Of a stretch of DNA of 64,000 nucleotides, positions 1 to 12,500 are shown one piece after another. Source of the stretch: Symbiodinium natans (lineage: Eukaryota > Sar > Dinophyceae > Suessiales > Symbiodiniaceae); NCBI GenBank assembly GCA_905221605.1, contig CAJNDS010000002.1:871881-935880 (forward strand). The letters run 5' to 3'. Numbering within the stretch: the first letter of the stretch is position 1; every line of letters starts with the position of its first letter. Both the position numbers and the translations under genes were made by a program. The notes below the pieces were generated by a model. It was not told where the DNA came from, did not search any database, and saw nothing but the letters and a program-made list of their open reading frames with translations.

Positions 1-406
1 CCACAAACCCTAAATGCCCTTAACCCTGGAAACCTATATAGACTAAACTTGGGTCTCGTTTTCTGTCCGCTCTAGAGTACGGCACCTTGTAAAAAAGGAC
101 ACGCCCGAAAAGGAACCCTCTTTAGAGAACTAGAGAACTTCCCACATGCACCCGTACTACCCACCTCTAAACTACCCCCCCCCCCCCCCTCTCCGGGATA
201 GGTTCGCCCCTTAAATAACCCATAGCTAGGCTTAATTATCCCTAAATAGTCTTGATTATGGGAGGGAACCAGGTGGGGTAGTGTAGAAGGGGGTAGTAGG
301 GCTAGAAGGGAACCCTAAACCCTAACCCCTAAACCCCGAACCCCTAAACCCTAAAACCTAAACCCTGAACCCTGAACCCTAAACCCTAGACCCTAAACCC
401 TAAACC

Positions 407-508
407 CTAAACCCTGAACTTAATGTCAGGCACGGCCTTGTCATTTCCCGCCGGGTGCAGCCGCCGGAGTTCGCCTCCCAGCTTGGCCTCCAGGTGCTTC
501 ACCAACTC
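407..508 (-). CDS. UBA1: E1 last exon, stop codon inside a telomeric repeat
   Basis: Encodes ELVKHLEAKLGGEL, then RRLHPAGNDKAVPDIKFRV and a stop. The end resembles the VxxPxVxxxxR C-terminus of E1s. The reading frame runs into TTTAGGG repeats, and the stop TAG (407-409) is part of the first unit (GTT TAG GG). Acceptor TTCGAG|GAG. The frame stays E1-like upstream to about 540 (YFNPPTKLF), where I see no AG, so the 5' border is unresolved. Confidence 0.8.
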   Translation of the reverse strand, partial: ELVKHLEAKLGGELRRLHPAGNDKAVPDIKFRV

Positions 509-3500
509 CTCGAACAATTTTGTTGGGGGGTTGAAGTAGGGTTTAGCGTTTAGGGTTTAGGGTTTAGGGTTTGGGGTTTATGGCTCAGGGTACCCTAAGC
601 CCTACACCCTACGCCCTAGGGCGTAGGTCTAAGGGTCGATACAACTACAACCCTCGAGCGGCTGGAGGACCTGGAGACCTGTGCCTAGACCCTAAACCCT
701 AAAGCCTCGACCATGAACCATACACCAAAAAAGCCCTGAACCCTTGATATCCTGCTTCCCTAAGTCCTAGACCCAGAATCCTTTCAACGAGACTTCGAGT
801 TCTAGAAATGCCGAGGGCTTTGGGGCTTTCGGGGTTTGGGGCTTTAAGTCTAGAAAGGTTTAGGGAAGTTCGTGGAGGTTAGGGCTTATAGGACTTCTGA
901 TAATTAGGGCTTCTACTGCCTTAGTTGTGCATTTAGGGTGTATGGGGTTACAAACCCTAAGCCCTAAAATTAAGTGTCAAGCCCGCAAAGCGCTTAAGCA
1001 AAACGTCCTCCAGTTGGATCTCACCATCGACCTCCACCTGCAATGCAACCCTCTAAGCGCTGGTCTCATCGGGCTTAGGGTTCAGGGTTAGGGTCTTAGG
1101 GTTTAGGGTTTAGGGTTTAGGGTTTAGGGTTTAGGGTTTAGGGTTTAGGGTTTAGGGTTTAGGGTTTAGGGTTGTCTTGAAGTCTTGATCCCCTAAACCG
1201 TCCGAATCCTCCGTAGCCTCAACCCAAGAGCCGCCCGAAGCCCAAACGCAATACGCTCCGAAAACGAGGCACCGAAGTTTTCTGGAGGCTTGCGGGGTTT
1301 CCCAAGAATAGTAAGAATAGTAGTAATAAGGATAACAATAGTAATAGTAGTAATAGTAATAGTAGTAATAGTAATCCAGTGCAGGGTTTAGGGACGGGAT
1401 TGGAGATTAGAGGTACGGTCTCAGTCGCTTTACATTCCTTCTCAAGGTTGCTGCAAATCTCACCCAAAAGGCCGGAGACCATATAACAAGGGGACTGTAC
1501 TTCTAAACGTAGACCCTAAACCCTAAACCCTAAACCCTGAACCCTGAACCCTGAACCCTAAATCCTAAACCCTAAACCCTAAACCCTAAACCCTAAACCC
1601 TAAACCCGAAACCCGAAACCCTAAACCCTAAACCCTAAACCCTAAACCCTAAACCCTAGCCAGCCGATGGTTCTTTGTGGCTTGGGCTTGAGCGGTTGCT
1701 TCAGGGCTAACCGTGTGGTCGGCAGTCTGAGGGCTGTCGGGATTCCCGAGTCGGGATGGTAGTTTCTTGAGAGTGGCTGGCTGAGGCTACATGATTCCCT
1801 GAGCCAAAAGTAAGAACGATAAACCCTAAAGTCCCTAAAGACCCAGAACAACCTTGACCGCAACAACCCTAAGCCCCGAAAAAGCTAAACCCTAAAAACC
1901 CTAAACCCCCAAAACCACCCTACAACCTAAACCCGAAACATCCCGAAACCCTGAACCCCGAAATCCCTGGATCCTAGACACCCCCTAAACCCTAAACCCT
2001 AAAACCCTGAACACTCTGAGTCCGAACGTCGCCGTCGCAATGGGGCCTTGTCCCAGGAGGTGAACTCGGCAACCGAGCCCTGAGTTGCCAGAAGTTTCGG
2101 CTGAGGGTTTAGGGTTTAGGGTTTCGGGTTTGGGTTCAGGGTTTAGGGTTTCGGGTTGAGGGTTTAGGGTTCAGGTAGTCCAGGAGCGTCAAATAGTTTC
2201 ACGTATCAATATCATCCCTTCCTTGTTCTGATGAAAGTGGACAACTTCAGCTGCTCAAAAATCACCACTGTCTGCTTGCAGGCATTGCGCACACAGGCTG
2301 GCTAGATCTTTAGTCCTAACGGGAACATGCACTGAAGTCGCAAGGGGGCACTGGGGGAGTAAGCCCCGATCGGCTCAGATTCAGAATCCATATGTCGACA
2401 GTATGATATGTTGCATGCAATGCTTCGGAACCGTCGTTTGGCCGTGCAGGTGTAGGTGAGGCAGGACCCCTTAACAGTCGGGATGCTACCCTACTACCCC
2501 ATTTAGGGTTTAGGGTTTAGGGTTTAGGGCTTAGGGCTTAGGGCTTAGGGCTTAGGGCTCAGGGTTTGCGGTGTACAGTTTAAGGGGGCCAGACCTGATG
2601 TGCGTGCGCTTTTGAGCCGAGGGTTTTTTATTGAAGACCCTTTTAGTTTTGGAGGGCCCTAAACCCTAAACCCTAAACCCTAAACCCTAAACCCTCAACC
2701 CTAAACCCTAAACCCTAAACCCTAAACGAGCGTGTTGGCTGCACTTGAGGTGCGTCATGTGCCCGATCCCTCGAACTACTCTTGGTAGCCCAGTAACCAT
2801 ATTACAATAAGGGCACCCTTTTTGGGTTGGGGGCCCTAAACCCTAAACCCTAAACCCTAAACCCTAAACCCTAAACCCTAAACCCTAGGGAACCTTGACC
2901 CCCAAAAAAGGGAAAAAAGGGTACCACTGGGCTACCGAGTCGGTAAGTGGGGAGTTGGGCAACCCATTCAAGCCCCAAGGCCTGAAAGTACGCCCCTGAA
3001 GGGTTTAGGGTTTAGGGTTTAGGGTTTAGGGTTTAGGGTTTAGGGTTTAGGGTTTAGGGTTTAGGAACCCCCTAAACCCTGAACCTGCATCTCCTGAAAC
3101 CCCAAGCTAGGCAAACCTTTCGGACACCCCGAACAAACACGCGCAACTAGTTATCGACAATTAACCCACTAGGGGATAACTTATAAGTTCCCAAAACCCA
3201 AAGCCAAACCGCCTGAACCCCAAACCCCGTATGCCGAAACTCATACCCTGAAGCCCTGCAATCCCGTACCCTCCTACCCATAAAGCCCTAAAAGCCGAGA
3301 AGTCTAAACCCCAAACCGTAAATGAAGCAAACCTTCAAACCCTGCGTCCTATGAGCCCTTAATCCCTAAAAAACCCTAGACCCCTAAAAGGGCAAAGAAG
3401 CACCTAAACCCTAAACCCTGCACCCTAAACCCTGCACCCTAAACCCTAAGCCAACCCTAAACCCTAAATCCTAGACCCTAAATCCTAAACTCCAAACCCC

Positions 3501-6500
3501 AAACCCTAAACCCCAGCTGGGCTTGTCGCTGGCAGCTCGGTCTTCCGAACGATGGCCGGCCTCCGACACGCAACAGCCCGCATGCAATGGGTTCTGGGGT
3601 TCTGGGTTTCCGAGGGTTTAGGGTTTAGGGTTTAGGGCTTAGGGTTCTAGGGTTTAGGGTTTAGGGTTTAGGGTCCCACAAAGCCCATAAACCCACAGGG
3701 GATAGGATTTTAGGGGGACCCTTTGGGATATAGACCGTCTCATCAGTGCTTAAGAGAGCCAGAAGAGGATTCCGAAGGGTTCCCGTTTAAGGGCCCCCCT
3801 TATCCCACCTGGCAGGTTTGCCGGCCTAGGCTCAAAACTCTGCCCCGAAAATCCTGGACCCCTGAACACCTGAACCTAAAAACCCTGAAGCCAGAAAGCC
3901 TTCAAAAGACCCAAAGACCAGAAAACCCTAAAGGGCCTGTAGAATTTCTTGAAAAAGGAAACCTTCAACTTTCAACTTGAAACTCTGAACCGTGAACGCG
4001 AAACACCTAAGGTTTAGGCTTTAGGGTTCATAAACCCTAAACCCTAAACCCCAAACCCTCTACCCTAAACCCCAAACCCGAAAACCCCAAAAACACCGTA
4101 AAACAAAAAGCTAAAACCGAGCTCCGGGCTCAGGTCGGAACACGTTCATGGCCTGGTGTAGCTTTAGGGCGCCTTTTTCGCGCATATACTCACGGTTAGG
4201 GTTTATGGGGTTTATAGGGCTTTCTAGGGCTTATAGGGCATTATAGTGTTTCTGGGGTTCAGCGGTTTAGGGGTTTAAGGGGGTCTAGTGCTTGTTTAGT
4301 TTTGCGTAGGGATTGCGTAGGGATCGATGTTAGTTTGCTTTCTTGGGGGTAGATTTAGGGCAGCATTTGTGCCGATGGTGGCGCATGAGCCGATAAACGG
4401 TTTCGTCAAGAAGGCCCCAGAAGGAACACAATAGCCTGCTGAATCAGTGAGAGGTCGTATTGACTTTGTCTGACATATGGTGCTGCCCTTGAGGGCAACC
4501 CTTTAAGTCAAGGTGCAGGGTAAGGCAGGTACTGAAGAAATTGTATTGGAACCCCTTAAGCCACAAGTTTATACTAATTGTGTAGGCACGTGGGCCCTTC
4601 TTCCGGCTAACTCCGGGTTTAGGGTTTAGAGTAAACCAACTGCCTCCTACCCTCCAACCTGGCAACCCTAAACCCTAAACCCTAAACCCTAAACCCTAAA
4701 CCCTAAACCCTAAACCCTAGAATCGCCTGGAGACCCGTCGCCAGGTTCACGTTCGCGTTGTAGAACTTGTCTAGGGCTCCCTCCTCCCGGTGCATCCTCA
4801 CCAAGAGCCCCAAAGCGGAGTTTAGGGTTTAGGGTTTAGGGTTTAGGGTTTAGGGTTTAGGGCTTAGGGTTTAGGGTTTAGGGTTTAACAGCTGAGGCTT
4901 GGGATGCTCCCCCTTAGAAAAAACCTTAATGGGAATAGAGTACCCCCTACTAGACTTGGCTGCACTTAGGAGGGTAGCTATAAATTGAATTTTTGGCTGC
5001 CTTGTTAAGAAACCCAATAAGCTCAAAAAGGCTAAGGATGTAAAGTTACAGTAAAGCACCACAATGTAGAATCCCTATTCAGGCCTGTTGGCAGAAGGGG
5101 GAACATCTCAAGCTGAGGCGTGAAAGAGATTACGGGATTGTTGGAGGTTTACAGGTTGGGGCTTTTTAGGGGCTTACATGGCTTACAAGGGTACGTTGAG
5201 ATTGTACATCGGGTGCAGCAACCCTGTGAGGTTCGGTCTTAGAATTAAGGCTTATAGGCCTTTAGGGTGCTTCTAGGCCTTTAGGGTTTAGAGGGTTTAG
5301 GGTGTAAACATTCGGGTTTGGGGATGGTGTGGGATTTACAGTCAAGGACCTTGGTTTGGGTTGGCCCTTTAAACCCTATATAAACCTTACATAAACCCTA
5401 TAAAACAGACCCTAAACCACACCATAAACCCTATGTAAACCAGAAAACATGAACCCTAAACCCTACGTAGACCCCAAAAACACGTTTTCACATAACCCTA
5501 AACCCTAAAACAACCTACATAAACCCTATAGCATAAACCCTAAACCCTTTAAGCCCTACATAACCCTAGAAAGATAAACCCGAAACCCTACAAACCCTAC
5601 AGAAACCCCATCAACCCATAAACCCTCCCTGTAGGGGTTGGGGCTGACAGTCCAGCGCTCGGGGGCTTAGGGCTTCTCCAAGGATTGGGTGTTTAGGACC
5701 CCAAGCCCACTTAAGCCCGAAACACGACACCCCGTCCCGAGTACGATCTTGAGGAACTCCATGTCCACCAAACCGCAAATCATGGCGGTGGTCGTCGCCT
5801 AAATGGCTTGGTAGCCCTGTAACTATATTGTAATAAGGGCACCCGTTTTTTTGGGGTTGGTTACTTTATAAGGGGACCTTGAACCCAAAAAAGGGAAAAG
5901 GGTACCACTGGGCTACCAAGATGGAGTTTAGGGTTTCCGTCTTAGGCATCAAATTCTTAGTCGGTTTTAAGGCACAGAGGACTGTTGTGCTTTGGGGGTT
6001 GTGGGTGTTTCCTTACAATCCTAAACGCGACACCCAGAGGCCAAAACATCTAAGGTTTTGGGAGGTTTGGTTTGGAGGCTTGGGTTTGGCTTCCATGGTT
6101 CAGGAACCATTAGCACCCCTGTGCAGCGTGTGCACAACACGTTAATGAAAACCTAGAGACGGTTTCGGGTTTCGGGCTTAGGGTTTAGGGTAGCTTTAAT
6201 CTAAACTCTAACAAGTAAACTCCTACAACCCCAAACCCTACCTTGTAAACCCTCATATCTTAGGTCGCTTAGTGTGGGCCCTTGTAAGGGGGGCCCCTTA
6301 TATACCCCTTATGTACCCTATAAAACCCAAGGGTTTACCACATTCAGGGACCATAGAACTACCCCGAGCCCTAAACCCTAAACCCTAAACCCTAAACCCT
6401 AAACCCTAAACCCTAAACCCTAAACCCTAAACCCTAAACCCTAAACCCTAAACCCTAAACCCTAAACCCTAAACCCCAAAGCAGCATTCCACCCTTGTGG

Positions 6501-9500
6501 TCATCTGAGGCCACAGCCAGGGCTGGGATGATACGCCCTGCGGTCACCTTCACCTTGGGGGTTTAGGGTTTAGGGTTTAGGGTTTAGGGTTTAGGGTTTA
6601 GGGTTTAGGGCTAGGGGGTTTTTAAGGTTCGGGTCGAGGAGTTGGGGTGAAGATTGGCAGGTTGAGGGTGTGGAGGTTAAGAGAGTGTCGGGCATGGGGC
6701 TTCGGGTATACGCTCAAGAGTTTGGGGTTTGGGGGCTAAGGGTTTGGTGGATAGGGGTTGCGTAGGGTTTCAGGCTTGGGGCTTACAAGGGTTTAGGGTG
6801 TACACAGGTTTTGGGCTTGGGGGGCTGCGGGGCTTCGGAGGGCGATGGTCTCAGGGGTGCCCTAGGCCAGCCCTAAGCCCTAAACCCTAAACCCTGAACC
6901 CCCTAGGCTACCCAAATGTTTAGGCAGTTTAAGGTGTAGGGCCTATAGGTTTAGGAGGTTTTGCCGACGTGGCCAGTAAGAGAGCGTCATCAGCGTGCAT
7001 CAGATCCTAAACCCTAAACCCTAAACCCTAAACCCTAAACCCTAGATCCTAGAGCGGTTGGGCGTCTGGCACGGACCCGCCGGAACCAGGCGGTGGACTC
7101 ATGTCTGGAACATCGCTCTGAGAACGACTGCCCTTGAAAGGCTTTCGAGGTCGACTCGAGGGTTTGTACAGGGTTTATAGGGTTTTTCTAGGGTTTTTTC
7201 TAGGGTTTTTCTAGGGTTGTTCTAGGGTTTTTCTAGGGTTTTTCTAGGGTTTTCTAGGGTTTTTCTAGGGTTTTCATAGGCTATTTTAGGGTTTTTATCG
7301 GGTCCTTTATAGGGTTTACACGGTTAATAGAGTTTACAGGGCGGGTGCGCATTTTGGGGCCTAGGGAACCGACAACCGCGCGAAGCCCACATCGCCAACA
7401 ACCAATATTCACACCAACCGTGAGCCGAACCTCAAAAACCCTAAGGGTCCATGTACCTGTCTGTTATATGCTTGGGCCTGCAAGGGGTTCCCCTGTAGTA
7501 GCTTTAGGGCGCAAGTATATACTACATAGGCACCTGGACCCTCAGGGACCTTATATACTTGGAGGTTCATGGGTACTTATAACCCCTACTATGCGCCTAC
7601 TTTTAACCTACTTAGAGGACCTAGGGGGCTTATACGTAAGGTTATAATTGGGTTTCCCCTAAACCCTAAACCCTATACCCTAAACCCTACTTCTCAGCAG
7701 CAGTATCCTATGAACCCCATGCCAAAGCCCTAAACCCTACAGATCCTAAACCCTACAAACCCTCAAACCCTCGACTCAGCGAGCCCTACAAACCCTAAAC
7801 TGTTTAGGGTTTAGGGTTTAGGGTTTAGGGTTCAGGCTTTAGGGTTTAGGGTTTAGGGTTGAGGGCTTAGGGTCTACACCCCCAAACAAACTCGCTCTGG
7901 GCCATCCAGCAGTGGCCCTCTCCGTGTGCTTGATGTCGTAGTTGCTCGCTCGGAGGTTCGTGGAGGCCTTGGCTTGTTTTTTCAGCGGTTTAGGGTTTAG
8001 GGTTTGGGGTTTAGGGTTCAGGGTTACGCTTTGCAGGGTTTGCAGGGTCCGGGTAGGGTCTCTGGGATGCTTAGTGTTTTTGGGGCTTCTCGAGTTTTAG
8101 CGTTTCAAAGGTTCTCGGGTTTCTCGTGTTTCTCGAGTTTCTAGGGCTTCTAGGGTTGAGGGGGCGTAGGGTTACGGCTTTCGGTTCCCCCATTCCATAG
8201 CAGGGAACTTAGTGGGAAGATGATAGGGACTGATGGTAGTTCACGCTCGGTCGCAAGGAAAACCATTCTGCGCAAGCTTGAAAGGGCAAGAGCTCCCAAG
8301 GATGGAGGTGCAGGGTTCAAGATTCGGGTTATGTGGAGGGTTTAGGGTTTAGCGACTTGAGCAAGAACATCTAGATTCTGAGGCTAAGCATCCTAAACCC
8401 TAAACCCTAAACCCTAAACCCTAAACCCAAAACCCTAAACCCTAAACCCTAAACCCTAACCCTGAAAGCCTTAAAACCCCAAACTGGCTCTACCTCGGCT
8501 TCTCATTAGGTCCGAGGTAGTTCTTCACTTCCGGGGGCTTCATGTGGGGGCCTTAGTAATTAGAAAGTTTTTTTTTTTTGTGGGGGGGGGGTATAATTGT
8601 TGTATACTAATATAGGGACTATATTAGGCTACATTGACTGCCTTGGTGGGTACCTGTGAGAATGGTGGCTCTACTGTATTCAGGTTGCCACAGAATGGCC
8701 CATTAATATCTTGTAGACCGAACGCCAAGTAAGGCATAGGCTTCAAAGGCTTAGGGCCTCACTCAAACTTGCATAAAAGGAACCCCAAACCCTAAACCCT
8801 AAGTTCTAAACGCTAATCCCCAACCCAAACCATAAACCCTAGCCCGTAACCTTGTTGCAATAGGGGTACACTTTTTGAGGTTGGTTATGCTATACAAGAC
8901 CTTGAACCAACAAAAAGGGCAAAAGGGTACCACGGGCCACCAGGATAAACCCAACGTCCTAGACCCCAGAACCTATATCCTTGGGATGTTCCCCCTTTCA
9001 CTAACAGTACGATAATCCCTATAAAGGACTGTTCGTGTAAGTGGGAACATGTTCCAACCCTAAAGATTAAAGCCTTGACAAACCTGTGGCCACAGTAGAC
9101 GAAAGGATCCGGGCGGTAAGGAAATCGATGTGAAAGTTGGTGTCGTCGTCCTTCTCGAAGTCGTGAGCCTCGCATCTCAGAGATTTTAGGGTTGCGGTGT
9201 AGGGCTTTTGGGTGGCTTAAGGTTTGGGGTTGTGGGGTTTGAGGGTTTAGAGTTTACCCGGCCCTCTGCGCATAGCCGAAAACTAACGCCTAAGTACTAA
9301 GCACTCGACATGGGATGTTCCCCCACTACAGCAACAGTCCTCTCTTGGGAGCTGGGAGTATTTTCGGGGAACCTTATCCATTCTTTTCATGGGTTCCCCT
9401 TCTACCCCCCCCCCCACATAACTAAAGCAACTAAAGCTATTTAGGGTTGTAGGGAAACCCGTGATATTTTGGAGCACGGAACCCGGAGTCGGCTGCTGGG

Positions 9501-12500
9501 TTTAGGGTTTAGGGTTTAGGGTTTAGGGTTTGGGGTTTGGGGTTTGGGGTTTGGGGTTTGGGGTTTGGGGTTTGGGGTTTGGGGTTTTTTGGGTTTAGGG
9601 TTCCCCAGTGAGCACTCAAAAGAAACGCAAAGGGCGCTTACGCCAGTTTTGCTCTGGTGGAGGCTGTGAGGGCAAACCGGAGGCTATAAGGGGCAAACCC
9701 TAAACCGCAAAAAGCCTTTCTAAGCCACAAAAAGCGTCGACCCTAAACCACGGAACCTTCAACCCAAGCCACAAAAAATATTTTTACTTCGAACATCCCC
9801 ACCTCAGGGCTTTGGATTAGGGCACTCCAGGGAGTCTCTGGGGTTGGGCACTCCAGGAGTCTGGGGTTGGGCATTTCAGGTAGTCTCTGGGCTTGGGCAC
9901 TCCGGGGAGTTGTCGGGGTTGGGCACTCCAGGAATCTCTAAAATTGGGCACTCCTTGAATCGCTGGGGTTGGGCACTCCAAGGAGTCTCTGGGGTTGGGC
10001 ACTCCAGGGAGTCTCTAGGAGTAGACCGGGCGAGGAGAAGAGTTCCGGGCGAGGAGAAGAGTTGAGTTTAAAATCTAACAAACCCACACCGACGGTGGAT
10101 AAATAGAAATAAACAAATAAACTCCACCCTGACAACTTTTGGGGAAACCCTAAACCCTAAACCCTAAACCTACCCCAGGGCCAGCCTCACACTCCCGTAG
10201 ACTTTGAGGGTCGATCTGGTACAGCTCTCCCTGGCCAAGTACTCTCATGGGGCTGTTAACCAATTATATCTGTACTTCAAGGGGTTTAGGTTTAGGGTTT
10301 AGAGTTTAGGGTTTAGGGTTTGGGGTTTCGGAACTGTGCTTATAACTGTACTTGGAACCATATGAGGGCACTTAAGGGGCTTATAAGTGGGATATAAGTG
10401 CAGTAAGAGCTGGCTACATAAGTAGCATGAAACCTCCCAATAGGGTTTAGGGTTTAGGGTTGGGATGCTTAGGGTTCAGGGTTTTGGTTTTAGGGTTCTG
10501 AGCACCCCCGACGCCCAGAACGGTAGCCCCACCCCCTTTTTTTATGTTTTTGTTGGTTTAGGGTTTAGGGTTTAGTGTTTCGGATTTAGGGTTTCGGGTT
10601 TCGGGTTTAGGGTTTGGGGTTTGGGGTTTGGGGGGCGGAGAGGGGGGGGGCGGGGGGGGCGGGCCGGGTCCTAGGGCAAGGCTTGGGGTTGAGGGCCTCT
10701 ACTTACTGGTTTTGAGGAGGGAGGCAATAAGGTGCCAGATGTCCCCCACAAAACTAAGGAAGGCCCTAAACCCTGAACCCTGAACCCTAAACCCTAAACC
10801 CTTAACCCTACGGTTTAGGAACCGTAAAGCCTTGAAACCCTTCCTTGACATTTCCACTCTAACAACCCAACCCGGACGATGAAACCATCCCTTATTCCTA
10901 CCTCTTTGCATGTGAACTAAAGGGACGGTCCTATGTCATCTCTTAAAGGGATATTTAGTGCAGGGTATAAGGCGCCGAGCATCAACCCTGAACCCCAACT
11001 AGTAAACTTGTGGCACTGCTAGGAAGGAGGGTTTAGGCTTTATAGGGTATAGGTTGGGATTTTCCCCCTTATACTAACAGTTTTTAATAGGGATTATAAT
11101 CGGGGGTAGTCGAATCCTTGCTAAGGACGGATAGTAACTGTTAGTATAGGGGGGAACATCTCTAAACCCTAAACCCTAAACCCTATACCCCAAACCGGGT
11201 TGAGGGCGTCTTGCGGCCTTCAGAGCCTCGATGGCGGCAGGATCCACTTTGTCCCCATCGTCCTCCTCGTTTCGGGTTTAGGGTTTAGGGCTTAGGGTTT
11301 AGGGTTTCGGGCTTCGGATTTAGTGTTTAGGGTTGTAAGGTTTAGGGCTCGGAGGTCACGAGAAACCCTAAACCCTCAACCCTGAACCTGAGGCCCTAAA
11401 CCCTAAACCCTAAACCCTAAACCCTAAACCCTAAACCCTAAACCCTAAACCCTAAACCCTAAACCCGAACCGTAAACCCTAAACCCTAAACCCTAAACAG
11501 CAGGTCCTCCCAAATCCATACTGAGGTCTAGGCTTTAGGGCCTCGGGCCTTTCTTACAGGACAGGTTAGGATAGGTGCATCTACAGTAACTGAATGGGGA
11601 TATGCGAGACGAGCCTCAAGAACGAGGCTGTCTAGGAAGCTAAGCCCCAGGCCCCAAACCTCAACTCCACCCCCCTCAGCCGTAAACCGAGAACGCTACA
11701 CCTCAAGCTCTAAGCCTCAATAACTGCGTAAACCCGAAACCCATTAAACTCAAGGCACCCCTAAACCTAAACCCTACATGCACACCTAAAACCTGAACCC
11801 TACATTTAAACCTGGACTATATGAACTTCCTCAAACCCTTAAACCCTTGAACATTTAACCCCTAACCCCTTAAACCCTGTAACCCTAAACCCTTGAACCC
11901 TCAAACCATTAACCCCTAAACCCTAAACCCTAAACCCCTAACCCCTAAACCCCTAAACCCCTAAACCCCTAAACCCCTAAACCCCTAAACCCCTAAACCC
12001 CTAAACCCCTAAACCCCTAAACCCTGAACCCTTCTTAAACCCATGAACCATGGGGGGGGGGGGTCCTTAGACTGCGTCGGGGCTCTGGCCATGTCGGAGG
12101 CCAGCTCAGGGGTAATGTGTATACTATATGGTCTAGGTTTAGGGTTTGGGGTTTAGGGTTTAGGGTTTAAATTTTAGGGTTTAGGGTTTAGGGTTTGGGG
12201 TTTGGGGTTAGGGGTTTGAGTTCAGGAATTCTTGTGTAGGGTGCATGATCTAGAAGCCCGCTTCAGTCGAACGCGTTCGGATTCTTTTTGAACTCAGAGC
12301 TCACTACGCGTCTTTAGACCAGTTTGTGCACAACAACTGATAAACCGAAACCGTCAAAGCACACAAGTCCACTCGGCGGGGCCACATTCCCCAAGCTCTG
12401 ACTGAAAGCGTCTCCGAAGCGCAAGGACTGCAAGCTGGCAGGCAGGGCCACATTCTCCAAGCTCTGGTTGAAAGACTCTCCGAAGCTCAAGGACTGCAAG

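Noticed and set aside
1219-1482. Leucine-rich 87-codon minus-strand frame and a possible exon at about 1,417-1,458
   Set aside because: The leucines come from a (TAATAG)n tract. The coding-like end (EKECKATET) does not fit, because the exons at 2,047 and 983 join directly in the E1 order.
1-6600. Chromosome end (terminal telomere)
   Set aside because: Arrays are short, occur in both orientations, are mixed with exons and continue through most of the window. They are interstitial.
8500-8545. Minus-strand coding-like fragment (PPEVKNYLGPNEKP)
   Set aside because: It lies between two E1 exons (9,115 and 7,967) that join exactly, so it is not part of E1, and it is too short to support alone.
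9817-10135. Repeat-containing small proteins on both strands
   Set aside because: They translate a minisatellite; there is no independent evidence of coding.
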